DNA of 64,000 bases from Halorussus salinisoli (GCA_005239435.1 ML241305.1:186001-250000); one strand, 5' to 3'. Counted from the first letter of the stretch, positions 24,801 to 33,652 are shown. A program made the numbers and translations. Notes: generated from the letters alone by a model not told the origin.

Positions 24801-25229
24801 CTAGTCCGCTTCGCCTTCCTGAATCAACTCGGCGCACATGTCCGCTTCGGCGTCGAAGCAGTCCGGACACTGGGGTTCGCGGTCGATGATAGTGTCGAGT
24901 CGTTCCGCGACGGTCTCGTCGATGACGCTTTCGAGCGCCTTCGCCTCGCTCGGGAACTCCTCGACTTCGAGGACGTTGTGGAGGAAGCGCTCGATGATGC
25001 AGTAGGTCTGGAGCGCCTCGCGGGCCCGTTCGATGCCGTCGTCGGTCAGCGAGACGCCCTTGTACTTCTCGTGGTCGGCGAGGCCCCGGTCCTGTAGCTT
25101 GCCGATCATCTCGTTGACGCTGGCCGGACTCACGTTGAGGCGGTCGGCCAGCGCGCCGGTCGAAGCCGGACCGTTTTCCATCCGCTGTACGAGGTAGATC
25201 GCCTTCAGATACTGGTCAGCAGTGTTCAT
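24801..25229 (-). CDS. Short DtxR-family regulator with a Cys cluster
   Basis: A 142-residue regulator. The N-terminal winged helix is clear (NTADQYLKAIYLVQRM, LNVSPASVNEMIGKLQDRGL). The metal region differs from canonical DtxR/MntR: Cys stands in CIIERFL where His is usual, and SVID replaces the EHH ligands. There is no FeoA domain; instead the C-terminus has CPDCFDAEADMC. Its ATG overlaps the ferritin-like gene's stop, and the suf genes lie upstream. I infer a regulator of iron or Fe-S status; direct metal or cluster binding is unproven. Confidence 0.8.
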   Translation of the reverse strand: MNTADQYLKAIYLVQRMENGPASTGALADRLNVSPASVNEMIGKLQDRGLADHEKYKGVSLTDDGIERAREALQTYCIIERFLHNVLEVEEFPSEAKALESVIDETVAERLDTIIDREPQCPDCFDAEADMCAELIQEGEAD

Positions 25230-25717
25230 TCTCGGGCCTCCATGACTTCGGTCACTTCCTCGACACCTTCGGCCTCTTCCTCCCGAATCGACTTCAACGT
25301 AGCGAGCAACTCCTCGCGGTCGAGCGCGAACGCCGTGTCGCTGGCTTCGATGGCGCCGATGAGGTCGTCGTAGAACTTGTACGCGGTCTCCTCGCCGTGG
25401 AGTTGGTCGTAGAGAACGCCGTCGAAGTCCTCCGGACCGGTCTGAGCGTAGGTTGCTTCGACCAGCGCCTCGACCTCTTCGAGCGGCACCGCCTCGGCGT
25501 CCAACTGGTCGATGAGCGCCTCGAGTCGCTGTCGGTGGTCGGCCGACTCCTCGCGGGCGTCTTCGAGCAACTCCTCGATGTCGTCGTCGCGCTCGTCGGG
25601 CGACAGCGTTTCGTAGTGGCGCGCCGCTCGGACTTCGACGACCTCCTCCAGCACGATGCCGATCTGGAGCAGGCGCGCGAGTTGGGTGTCGGTCGATACC
25701 CGGTCGTTGACGGTCAT
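25226..25717 (-). CDS. Ferritin-like domain protein
   Basis: A 163-residue, very acidic, all-helical protein. Helices one and two carry EEVVEVRAARHYE and EESADHRQRLE; helices three and four carry LHGEETAYKFYDDL and SIREEEAEGVEEV. The Glu/His spacing resembles ferritin-like or rubrerythrin-like di-iron four-helix bundles, though the ligand set is not strictly canonical. It follows sufD after about 125 bases and overlaps the DtxR gene by four bases, suggesting iron storage or delivery linked to Fe-S assembly. Confidence 0.7.
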   Translation of the reverse strand: MTVNDRVSTDTQLARLLQIGIVLEEVVEVRAARHYETLSPDERDDDIEELLEDAREESADHRQRLEALIDQLDAEAVPLEEVEALVEATYAQTGPEDFDGVLYDQLHGEETAYKFYDDLIGAIEASDTAFALDREELLATLKSIREEEAEGVEEVTEVMEARE

Positions 25718-25841
25718 TCCGACCACCCGTGGCTGTACTTCGATACAACGGTCATTACAACACTGTCGGGAGTTGGGCGACTTAACAGGTTTGGTCCGGT
25801 AGCTATCGCTGTCCGACGAACGAAAAAGAAAGAAGCGAGAT

Positions 25842-27056
25842 CTACTCGTGCAGTCGGTCCCGAATCCGCGTTTCGAGGTCGTCCCGCAACTCCTCAACCT
25901 CGACCTCTTCGAGAACGGGCACGAAGAAGCCCTCGACCAGCATGTTCCGGGCGGACTCGTCGTCCACACCGCGAGAGGTCATGTAGAACATGTCCTCCTC
26001 GTCGATCTGGCCGACCGTGGCCGAGTGGCTCGCCTCGGTGTCGTGGTTGTTGATGATGAGTTTCGGGGAGGCGTCGGCCTCGCTCTCGTCACTCAGCATC
26101 AGGGTGTTCTCGCGCTGGTAGGAGTTGGTGTCCCACGCGTCGCGCCCGACGTCTTGGACGCCCTCGTAGACCGAGCGCGCGTCGTCGTCCAGCACGCCGC
26201 GGGTCACGAGGTCTGCGGTGGTGTGAGCCGTGTTGTGCCAGACGCGGGCCGCGATGTCGAAGTGCTGGTCGTTGTGACCGAAGAACGCGCCGACGGTCTT
26301 GGTCTCCGAACCCTCGCCGTCGAGGTTCGTCTCGACCGAGGACTTCGTCAGCCGCGAACCGAGATTGCCCTCGACCCAGTTGACCGTGGCGTAGTCGTCG
26401 GCCTCGCCGCGCTTGAGCGTGTAGTTGTACGTCTGCTCGTCGAGGTCCTGCAACGACCCGTACTGGACGTGGCTGTTCTCGCCGGCCGCGACCTCTACGA
26501 TGCCGCTGTAGTACTGCTCGTCCTCGACGGCCTGGCCCGTGTCCTGGCGCTCCAGAATCGTTACCGAACTCGACTGCTCGGTGACGACCAGCGTGTAGTT
26601 GAACAGCGACTGGGAGTTCTGCGTGGTCCGGATGGTCACGTCCTCGGCGTCCACGTTCTTCGGGACGTAGACGAGCGTGCCCGTGCTGAACAGGGCGGTC
26701 GAGAGCGCGGTCAGGTAGTTCTCCTGCGGGTCGACGACCGACCCGAAGTGTTCTTTCAGGAGGTCCTCGCGCTCCTCGACTGCGTCCGAGATGGGCAGGA
26801 CTTCTGCCTCTTCCGGACCGACCTGGTCCTTCTCCTCGGCGGCGTTCAACGGGTCCACGAAGTTCTCGTAATCGAGCGCGTCGAGGTTGGTCCAGTCCCG
26901 ACCAGGCGTCCGAATCACGTCGGGCATCTCCAACTCGCCGAGCGCGTCGAGCGCGTCGAGGCGGGTTTCGAGCAGCCAGTCGGGTTCCCCGAGGTCGTCG
27001 GATATCTGTCGAACCGTCTCCTCCGAGATGGTCTCGTGTACCTGCGTCGCAGTCAT
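25842..27056 (-). CDS. sufD: Fe-S cluster assembly protein SufD
   Basis: A 404-residue SufD-type beta-helix protein, a partner of SufB and SufC in the scaffold complex that builds Fe-S clusters. It has the SufBD core features ESSSVTILE-like strands (EQSSSVTILERQ), NSHVQYGSLQDLDEQTYNYT, VWHNTAHTTADLVTRGVLDD and the terminal SRGVDDESARNMLVEGF. Its ATG overlaps the sufB stop by four bases, so the genes are translationally coupled. Confidence 0.9.
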   Translation of the reverse strand: MTATQVHETISEETVRQISDDLGEPDWLLETRLDALDALGELEMPDVIRTPGRDWTNLDALDYENFVDPLNAAEEKDQVGPEEAEVLPISDAVEEREDLLKEHFGSVVDPQENYLTALSTALFSTGTLVYVPKNVDAEDVTIRTTQNSQSLFNYTLVVTEQSSSVTILERQDTGQAVEDEQYYSGIVEVAAGENSHVQYGSLQDLDEQTYNYTLKRGEADDYATVNWVEGNLGSRLTKSSVETNLDGEGSETKTVGAFFGHNDQHFDIAARVWHNTAHTTADLVTRGVLDDDARSVYEGVQDVGRDAWDTNSYQRENTLMLSDESEADASPKLIINNHDTEASHSATVGQIDEEDMFYMTSRGVDDESARNMLVEGFFVPVLEEVEVEELRDDLETRIRDRLHE

Positions 27057-28483
27057 CCGAGACTCCCCTCCATTTCGAGTTCGATGAGTCGGTTGAGTTC
27101 GACCGCGTACTCGATTGGCAGTTCCTCCGTGATCGGTTCGATGAAGCCCGAGACGATCATCTGCTTGGCGTCGTCGTCGTCGAGTCCCCGCGACTGGAGG
27201 TAGAAGACGTCCTCGTCGCCGATTTTGCCGACGGTCGCCTCGTGAGCCACGTCGACCTTCGACTCGTCGATTTCCATGTAGGGCATCGTGTCGGAGGTCG
27301 ACTCGTTGTCGAACATCAGCGCGTCACACTCCACGCTGGTCGAGGAGTGTTCGGCTCCCTCCGAGATGTGGACGAGACCGCGGTAGTTGGTGCGGCCGCC
27401 GTCCTTCGAGATGGACTTCGACTCGATGGTCGACTTGGTGTGGGGCGCGTTGTGGTAGACCTTCGCGCCCGTGTCGATGTTCTGTCCCTCGCCAGCGAAC
27501 GCGATGGTGATGTTGTTCGCGCTCGCGTTGCGACCCTTCAGGATGGTGCAGGGGTAGAGCATCGTCGCCTTCGAGCCCATGCTCCCGGAGACCCACTCCA
27601 TGCGGCCACCTTTCTCGACGATGGCGCGCTTGGTGTTGAGGTTGTAGGTGTTCTTCGACCAGTTCTGGACGGTCGAGTACTGAACGTGGGCGTCTTCACC
27701 GACGAACACTTCCACACCTCCGCTGTGGAGGTTGTGGCTGCCGTACTTGGGCGCACTGCATCCCTCGATGTAGTGGACTTCCGAGCCTTCCTCGGCGATG
27801 ATGAGGGTGTGTTCGAACTGGCCCATCCCTTCGGAGTTCATCCGGAAGTAGGCCTGAACCGGCATTTCGACCGTCACGTCCTCGGGGACGTAGACGAACG
27901 AGCCACCGGACCAGACTGCGCCGTGAAGTGCGGCGAACTTGTTGTCGCTCGGGGGAACGCAGGAGGTCATGAAGTACTCCTTCACGAGTTCGGGATGTTC
28001 CCGAACGGCCTCGTCCATGTTACAGAAGACGACGCCTTTCTCCTCCCACTGCTCCTGCATGTTCTGATAGACGACCTCCGACTCGTACTGGGCGCCGACG
28101 CCCGACAGTGCCTTGCGCTCGGCTTCCGGAATTCCGAGTTTCTCGAAGGTGTCTTGAATCTCGTCTGGGAGGTCGTCCCAGTCGTCGGCTCCCGCACGCT
28201 TGTCCACGTCGGGCCGGATGTACGGGACGATTTCGCCGACGTCCAGTTCGGTCAGGTCGGGTTGGCCGGGCCAGTCGGTCGGCATCGGCATGTTCTGCCA
28301 ATGTTCGAGCGCCCGGAGGCGTCGGTCGAGCATCCAGTCGGGTTCGTCCTTGTCGTCGCTGATGAGACGGACGACCTCTTCGGTCAGCCCCTTGTCGGAC
28401 TTGACCGCCGCGCTCTCCTCTTTCTTGAACGCGAAGCGCTCTTCCGTGTTTGTCTCTTTTAGTTGATCTTGTTCGGAACTCAT
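27053..28483 (-). CDS. sufB: Fe-S cluster assembly protein SufB
   Basis: A 476-residue SufB scaffold. It shows the SufB-specific VYQNMQEQWEEKGVVFCNMD, VHYIEGCSAPKYGSHNLHSG, VQNWSKNTYNLNTKRA and the C-terminal VDVAHEATVGKIGDEDVFYL. It assembles Fe-S clusters together with SufC and SufD. It begins 9 bases after the sufC stop. No sufS or sufU gene is present nearby, so sulfur supply must be encoded elsewhere. Confidence 0.95.
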   Translation of the reverse strand: MSSEQDQLKETNTEERFAFKKEESAAVKSDKGLTEEVVRLISDDKDEPDWMLDRRLRALEHWQNMPMPTDWPGQPDLTELDVGEIVPYIRPDVDKRAGADDWDDLPDEIQDTFEKLGIPEAERKALSGVGAQYESEVVYQNMQEQWEEKGVVFCNMDEAVREHPELVKEYFMTSCVPPSDNKFAALHGAVWSGGSFVYVPEDVTVEMPVQAYFRMNSEGMGQFEHTLIIAEEGSEVHYIEGCSAPKYGSHNLHSGGVEVFVGEDAHVQYSTVQNWSKNTYNLNTKRAIVEKGGRMEWVSGSMGSKATMLYPCTILKGRNASANNITIAFAGEGQNIDTGAKVYHNAPHTKSTIESKSISKDGGRTNYRGLVHISEGAEHSSTSVECDALMFDNESTSDTMPYMEIDESKVDVAHEATVGKIGDEDVFYLQSRGLDDDDAKQMIVSGFIEPITEELPIEYAVELNRLIELEMEGSLG

Positions 28484-28492
28484 GCTATCACC

Positions 28493-29383
28493 TTACGCAG
28501 CCTCGTACACTTCGTCGCGGACCCAGTCGTACCCCTTGTCTTCGAGTTTCTCGGCGAGTTCCGCGCCACCGCTCATCGCAATTTCGCCGTCGAGCATGAC
28601 GTGGACGTGGTCGGGCTCGACGTAGTCGAGAATCCGCTGGTAGTGGGTAATCTGGAGGACGCCGGTGCCCTGCTCGTCGCGCAGGGCGTTGATGCCGTTC
28701 GACACGTCCTGTAGTCGGTCGATGTCCAGACCGGAGTCGATCTCGTCCAGGACCGCGATGGACGGTTCGAGGATGGCGGCCTGCAGCACCTCGTTCTGCT
28801 TCTTCTCGCCGCCGGAGAAGCCAGCGTTGAGGTAGCGCTGTGCGAACTTCTCGTCCATGTCGAGCAGTTCCATCTTCTCGGAGAGAATCTGCTGGAACTC
28901 GGCCACGCCGACCTCGCCCTCGTCGGCGGGACCTTCCATGGGGCTGGTCTCGTAGCCAGCGTCGTCTTCTTCTTCGGTCTCGGCTTCTTCGTCCTCGAAG
29001 AGCTCCTCACGCTCTTCGAGCTTGGCGTTCAGTGCCTGTCGGAGGAAGTTGACCATCGTGACGCCTTCGATTTCGGCCGGGTACTGGAACCCGAGGAAGA
29101 CGCCGAGCGCCGCGCGCTCGTTCGGTTCGAGGTCCAGCAAGTTCCACGACCGCTTGTCTTCCGGGACGTCTTCGTCGTCGAGGTGAAGCAGTACTTCACC
29201 CTCCGTCACCTCGTAGGCCGGGTGGCCAGCGATTACCTTCGCCGTGGTGGACTTCCCGCTTCCGTTGGGGCCCATCAGGGCGTGAATTTCGCCGGTGTTG
29301 ACTTCGAGGTCGACGCCGTTGAGAATCTTCTCGTCGGCCTCAACGACCTCAGCATGTAGATTTTTGAGTTCGAGCGTTGCCAT
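28493..29383 (-). CDS. sufC: Fe-S assembly ATPase SufC
   Basis: A 296-residue ABC-type ATPase that drives the SufBCD complex. Walker A GPNGSGKST is at residues 38-46, the signature FSGGEKKQNEVLQA in the second half, and Walker B AVLDEIDSGLDID. An acidic insertion (EELFEDEEAETEEEDDAGYE) between the Q-loop and the signature is typical of haloarchaeal versions. First gene of the suf unit; a perfect palindrome lies just before its ATG. Confidence 0.95.
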   Translation of the reverse strand: MATLELKNLHAEVVEADEKILNGVDLEVNTGEIHALMGPNGSGKSTTAKVIAGHPAYEVTEGEVLLHLDDEDVPEDKRSWNLLDLEPNERAALGVFLGFQYPAEIEGVTMVNFLRQALNAKLEEREELFEDEEAETEEEDDAGYETSPMEGPADEGEVGVAEFQQILSEKMELLDMDEKFAQRYLNAGFSGGEKKQNEVLQAAILEPSIAVLDEIDSGLDIDRLQDVSNGINALRDEQGTGVLQITHYQRILDYVEPDHVHVMLDGEIAMSGGAELAEKLEDKGYDWVRDEVYEAA

Positions 29384-29385
29384 TG

Positions 29386-29399
29386 TTAGGTTCACCTAA
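29386..29399. promoter_or_regulatory. DtxR/IdeR-type operator candidate at sufC
   Basis: TTAGGTTCACCTAA is a perfect palindrome (arms TTAGGT/ACCTAA around TC), directly upstream of the sufC ATG (29383). It resembles known IdeR/DtxR iron boxes, which contain TTAGG...CCTAA. It shares TTAG-N6-CTAA with the site at 19244-19257. Its place between promoter and start codon fits repression of the suf unit when iron is sufficient. Confidence 0.7.
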
Positions 29400-29544
29400 G
29401 ACGTTCGCAAAAAGGGGTGTCCGACGCATAATGCTTTCGCATTCTCACGTAAATGGCTTCGTAGAACGTGAAAAATACTTTTTGGAATGCGAAACACCAC
29501 CACGAAAGATACGGGCGTCCGGAGTCGACGCTACCCGACTCCGG

Positions 29545-32277
29545 TCAGACGAAACTCCCGAGTCCGGTCTGCTCCTGGCCGGATTTCACTTCGTCCCACG
29601 AGATGTCGAGCGCTTCGAGGATGCGCTCGATGGGACCCTGGAGCGTCTTGTCGAGCATCTTGTCCCAATCGACCTCGAACTCCTCGGGTACCTGGTCGGC
29701 GAACTCGAAGCAGATTACGTCCGGGTCCTTCTTGAACTCTCGATAGAGGCGGTCCTCGCGGGAGTTCCCGCTCGGGTCGAACCCCTCCTCGTTCTCCATC
29801 CGTTGCCAGAAGTCCGGGTGAACTCCTTCGAGGTAGAGACGCTTGGGCTTGCTCCCGCGCTGGAAGTTGGTCCCGAACAGGAGGTTGGCGTACTTCGCGC
29901 CGCGGACCTGTGCGGTGTCGGTGTCGTATCCGTCGAGGCGCTTGCCGATGCCGCCGGGAATGCCCACGTCGTCCAGATTCACGTTTCCGGCTTGGTAGTC
30001 CTCGATGACGTCGTGGACGTAGTCTTTCACGTCGTCCAACTCCTCGCCGTGGACGATCATGTCGATGACCTGCTTTTGAACGTCCTTCGTGATGGGCGCG
30101 ATGTCCGACCGCTTGTACTCGAAGCCCGTGATGTCGATGTCGTCTACGTCCTTGCCCTCCTTCCAGACGATGTGGCCCGCGTATCGCTTCTTCTTGCCCG
30201 CTTGGAAGAACCGCCGGTAGAGCTTCTCGAACTCGATCTGGAAGCGATGTTCCGCGGCGTTGAGTTCGTCGAGCGCGAAGTCGTCGTAGGCGTCGTTGAT
30301 GTACTCCTCGATTTCGAAGGACTGCTCGAGCGCCTGCTCTTTGTTTTCGACCTGCCCGAGTTCCAACATGACGCTGTCGGTGTCTCCGTACGCCACGTCG
30401 TAGCCCATCTCCTTCGCCGTCTCCTGAGTGTAGTCGATGACGTCCCGACCGGTGGCCGTAATCGCGGCGGCCGCCTCTTTGTCGTACAGGCGGAACCGGT
30501 CCCAGCCCGACACGCCGTAGAGGCTGTTCATGATGACCTTCACCGCCGCCTGCTGGCGGTCGAACCGCTCGTACTCGCGGGTTTCGGGGTCGTGTTCGTT
30601 GCGCAGGGCCTTCTTCTCCTCGCGCTCGTCCAGCGTCTCGTCAATGATTTCCCGGATGATACCGTCGGGTTCCTTCCGGAAATGGGTGCCCGTCGGCGCG
30701 ACGTACGTCTCGCCGTCGAACTCGTCGGGGTCCACCTTGGTCTCTGGCGAGGCGTTGATGGTGGTCATCGACATGGGGTAGAGGCTCTTGAGGTCCAGCA
30801 CCGTCACGTTCTCCTTGACCCCGGTAATCGGCTCGAACACCGCGCCGCCCTCGAAGTCTTCGCTCTCCTGTTTGCCCTTCGAGGGGAGCGCGAACCGGCC
30901 GTGGGCCTTGTGGAGGACGTACACGTCCACCGCGTCGCCGGGCGTCGTGGCGTCTTCGAGTTTACACCCGACGAAGGAGGCGACCTCCTCCCAGAACGAG
31001 ACGATGTCCTGCTTTCGGTCGAGTTCGACGCAGAGTTCCACGTCCCTGACGTTGTACTCCAGCAGTCGCTCGGGGTCGTTCTCCCAGAGGTCGCCGATGT
31101 CGCCCGAGTAGCGTTCCTTGCCCACGCCGAGTTCGACCTCGCCCACCGCGTCGAGGCGGTAGGATTCGAGTTCGGTGCGCTGGGTGCGCTTGTAGGCGTA
31201 CAGCAGGTCGAAGACGACCCGGCCCTTTATCGAGGGGCCACCCCAGTCCGAGCGCCAGACCTCGTTCACCCGCGAGAGGCGGTCGGAGTCGAGGTCGTAC
31301 TCGTGGGGACCGGCGAGTTCGTCGAGTCGGTCGAGGAGGTACGGCGCGTCGAAGTCGTCGGCGTTCCACCCCGTGACGATGTCGGCGTCGGTCTCCACGA
31401 CGTAGTCGAGGTAAGCTTCGAGCATCGCGCGCTCGTCGTCGAAGGTCCGCACGTCGATGTCGACCTCCTCGATGGGGTCGTACCCCGTGAGGTCGTTCGG
31501 AGTATCGGCGTCGCCCTCGGGAGCGTCGTAGAGCCACGCGACGTACTCGTCGTCGTAGGAGTCGAAGGTAGTCAGACAGATGATCGGTTCTTCGCCCTCT
31601 TCGGGGAAACCCGAGCGGTCGTCTACCTCGATGTCGAAGTAGTGGACGCGGGGGTCGGCCTCGACTTCGACCGGGTCGAGTTCGTCTATCTGGTCGTGGA
31701 AGTAGAGGTCGCCGTCGTCGTCTCTGCGCTCGGGAATCCGAATCCCGCTCTTGACGTCCTTGTCGATGAGAAAGCGGTTGGGGAACAGGATGTCGGCCTC
31801 GTAGTGGTCGAACTCGTCGCGGACGTTCCCCACGTCGCGCGGCGTTCGACCGAATATCTTGGTCAGTTTCTCGCCGCGGATGCTCTCGTAGAGGTCGCCG
31901 TTCTCGTCGGTGGTCTCGCTTCCCGTGAGACTGTCGTACTCCTCTTCGGGCGGCGCGTCCAGCGAGTCGGTCGGCGCGTAGAAGTAGGGACGAAAGCCGA
32001 CGACGCGGACGTGTTCGAGTTCGTTGTCGGGCGTGCGGCCGAAGACGTGGACGATCGGTTCCTCGTCGTCGCCCGAGCCTTCGATGGTGTAGTCGACCTG
32101 CACGACCGAGAGTTCGACCTCGCCGTCAGGGTCGGGCAGCCAGTCGTCGTCGCCGACGACCGAGTCGGCGCGCTGGTGGTCGCCTCCGGCGACCGCGCGG
32201 GCCTCGGCCTCGGCGTCGCGCTGGTCGTCACCAGCGTCGGAGAAGTCGGTTAGTGTCGTAGACCCCGAATCGCTCAT
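29545..32277 (-). CDS. polB: DNA polymerase B, replicative family B
   Basis: A 910-residue family B DNA polymerase. Exonuclease motifs are DIEVDD (Exo I), GWNADDFDAPYL (Exo II) and YNVRDVELC (Exo III). Polymerase motifs are DLKSLYPMSM (A), KVIMNSLYGVSG (B) and YGDTDSVM (C), with KKRYAGHIVW in the palm. None of the A, B or C motifs is split by an intein, although haloarchaeal PolB often carries inteins. The C-terminus QTGLGSFV fits a PCNA-binding PIP box. Confidence 0.95.
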   Translation of the reverse strand: MSDSGSTTLTDFSDAGDDQRDAEAEARAVAGGDHQRADSVVGDDDWLPDPDGEVELSVVQVDYTIEGSGDDEEPIVHVFGRTPDNELEHVRVVGFRPYFYAPTDSLDAPPEEEYDSLTGSETTDENGDLYESIRGEKLTKIFGRTPRDVGNVRDEFDHYEADILFPNRFLIDKDVKSGIRIPERRDDDGDLYFHDQIDELDPVEVEADPRVHYFDIEVDDRSGFPEEGEEPIICLTTFDSYDDEYVAWLYDAPEGDADTPNDLTGYDPIEEVDIDVRTFDDERAMLEAYLDYVVETDADIVTGWNADDFDAPYLLDRLDELAGPHEYDLDSDRLSRVNEVWRSDWGGPSIKGRVVFDLLYAYKRTQRTELESYRLDAVGEVELGVGKERYSGDIGDLWENDPERLLEYNVRDVELCVELDRKQDIVSFWEEVASFVGCKLEDATTPGDAVDVYVLHKAHGRFALPSKGKQESEDFEGGAVFEPITGVKENVTVLDLKSLYPMSMTTINASPETKVDPDEFDGETYVAPTGTHFRKEPDGIIREIIDETLDEREEKKALRNEHDPETREYERFDRQQAAVKVIMNSLYGVSGWDRFRLYDKEAAAAITATGRDVIDYTQETAKEMGYDVAYGDTDSVMLELGQVENKEQALEQSFEIEEYINDAYDDFALDELNAAEHRFQIEFEKLYRRFFQAGKKKRYAGHIVWKEGKDVDDIDITGFEYKRSDIAPITKDVQKQVIDMIVHGEELDDVKDYVHDVIEDYQAGNVNLDDVGIPGGIGKRLDGYDTDTAQVRGAKYANLLFGTNFQRGSKPKRLYLEGVHPDFWQRMENEEGFDPSGNSREDRLYREFKKDPDVICFEFADQVPEEFEVDWDKMLDKTLQGPIERILEALDISWDEVKSGQEQTGLGSFV

Positions 32278-32354
32278 GTATTCGGAATTTGGCGCTTCCG
32301 GCTAAAAACCCTCGCTTTCGCCGGACCACGGTGGGTCTCGGCCACCGGGAATCG

Positions 32355-32403
32355 TTTCCTGAATGGAAAGACATATAATGTGTTAACACTTACCACAGTG
32401 GTA
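32355..32403. promoter_or_regulatory. Promoter with three stacked inverted repeats
   Basis: Upstream of the DUF7331-type gene are TTTCC-TGAAT-GGAAA (32355-32369), the TATA-like ACATATAATG (32371-32380), the palindrome GTGTTAACAC (32380-32389) and TACCAC-A-GTGGTA (32391-32403). The last two span the expected transcription start, about 10-35 bases before the ATG at 32414. This arrangement suggests tight repression by one or more regulators. The region is shared with the divergent polB promoter. Confidence 0.5.
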
Positions 32404-32413
32404 GGTGACGCCA

Positions 32414-32599
32414 ATGTCCGACCACGTCAACCCCGACGACGAGCTGGACCGTGCGGAAGCGGCGCTTCCGGAGACCGCCGAGACGGAAGCGACTGTCGAG
32501 TCCTACCAGACCGAGGACGGCGTCGTATTTTACGACGCGGACAATCCGTTGGCGTGGTTGAAGACGGGCGAACCGCTTACGCTCAAGGAACAAATCTGA
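32414..32599 (+). CDS. DUF7331-type small protein
   Basis: A 61-residue acidic protein ending with VESYQTEDGVVFYDADNPLA, then WLKTGEPLTLKEQI. This ESYETxDGVVFYDAENPLAW pattern is a conserved haloarchaeal small-protein family (I recall it as DUF7331). No function is known. It has its own strong TATA box and operator-like palindromes, so it is probably regulated rather than constitutive. Confidence 0.65.
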   Translation: MSDHVNPDDELDRAEAALPETAETEATVESYQTEDGVVFYDADNPLAWLKTGEPLTLKEQI

Positions 32600-32649
32600 G
32601 GACGTCCGGGACGAAGCGCTTTTGCTCGTTCCGTTTCGACTTTCGAACA

Positions 32650-33141
32650 GTGGCTCCCGACGATTCGAAGCGCGAGGACAGCGACGACCCGGTAGCCGAG
32701 TTGCTCCCCGAAGACCCACCGGAGGCGGAGGCCGAACTCCTTCCCGACGACCCCTCCGAAGGTCTCGCTCCGGATCCGCCGCGAGTACCCGACACCGCGA
32801 CCAACGACGCCAGTCCCGAGCTCAAAAAGCAGTTCTGGTCGCTGGTCCTGATATTCAACGTCGCGCTGTTCGGAATGAGTTTCGGCGTGATGATACTCGG
32901 CTTCCAAGGCCGCTGGAAGGTCGGCGGCGCGATCTTCGCCGTGGGCGCGTTCGCGTTCGCCCGCGGGTGGCGGCGCTATCGGAAGGTGACTAGCGACTCC
33001 GGCGGTCCCGACGAAGAAGTCGGCGGAGAAGACGCCGACGAAACCCCCGATAAGACGACTCCTGACGACGAATCCACCGTGGACGACGAAACTCCCGCCG
33101 ACGAATCCGCCGACGCGGACGAAGAACTCCAGAAGGACTAA
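32650..33141 (+). CDS. Acidic two-helix membrane protein
   Basis: A 163-residue protein from a GTG start. Two hydrophobic helices (FWSLVLIFNVALFGMSFGVM and VGGAIFAVGAFAFARGW) lie between highly acidic N- and C-terminal tails rich in Asp, Glu, Pro and Thr. I recognise the layout as a haloarchaea-specific membrane protein family (DUF7322-like) but no function. It precedes the next small gene by about 25 bases and may be co-transcribed. Confidence 0.6.
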   Translation: MAPDDSKREDSDDPVAELLPEDPPEAEAELLPDDPSEGLAPDPPRVPDTATNDASPELKKQFWSLVLIFNVALFGMSFGVMILGFQGRWKVGGAIFAVGAFAFARGWRRYRKVTSDSGGPDEEVGGEDADETPDKTTPDDESTVDDETPADESADADEELQKD

Positions 33142-33166
33142 CCCCGCGCCGCGCCTACGACCGGCC

Positions 33167-33592
33167 ATGCGAACCGTTCGGGACGATTCGGGAGCTCTCT
33201 ATCTGCTCGTCAAGGAGTCGAGCGACTCCTGCAAGGTCCGCGACCCGGAGACCGGCGAGGAGACCTACCGCGACCGAGACGAACTCGAACTCGCCTCCGG
33301 CGAGTCGGCGTTGGCGACGACTGCGCGGGCCGTCCCCGATCCGGCCCGGCGCGTCCTGACCGCGACCCCCGACGAGCGCGCACTCGGCCTGCTCGTGGAA
33401 CTCCGCGAGCGCGGCCCCCACTCGGTCCGACACCTCCTCGACGCCACCGACCTCTGCGAGAGCGACTTGCTCGGCGTCTTGACCGAGTTTCGAGCCGCCG
33501 GACTGGTCGAGGAGACCCGCGTGCTGGGCGAGCGCGGCTACGCGACCACGGACCGCGCCGACGACGGACTCGCGCTCCTCACCGACGAGTAG
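33167..33592 (+). CDS. Small winged-helix-like protein
   Basis: A 141-residue protein. The N-terminus is beta-rich (ALYLLVKESSDSCKVRDPET) and the C-terminal half resembles a winged helix: ERALGLLVELRERGPHSVRH, then DLLGVLTEFRAAGLVEETRV and RGYATTDR. This pattern is seen in halobacterial DUF7346-type proteins. A regulatory role is plausible but unproven. It converges on rad50 from the left. Confidence 0.65.
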   Translation: MRTVRDDSGALYLLVKESSDSCKVRDPETGEETYRDRDELELASGESALATTARAVPDPARRVLTATPDERALGLLVELRERGPHSVRHLLDATDLCESDLLGVLTEFRAAGLVEETRVLGERGYATTDRADDGLALLTDE

Positions 33593-33652
33593 CAATATTT
33601 CTGAGTCTCGAAGACAGATATCTGGTTCTCGAAGAAACGTTTACCGTTCTCT

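Noticed and set aside
29545-32277. Intein in PolB
   Set aside because: Motifs A, B and C are all continuous and the length is that of an uninterrupted enzyme.
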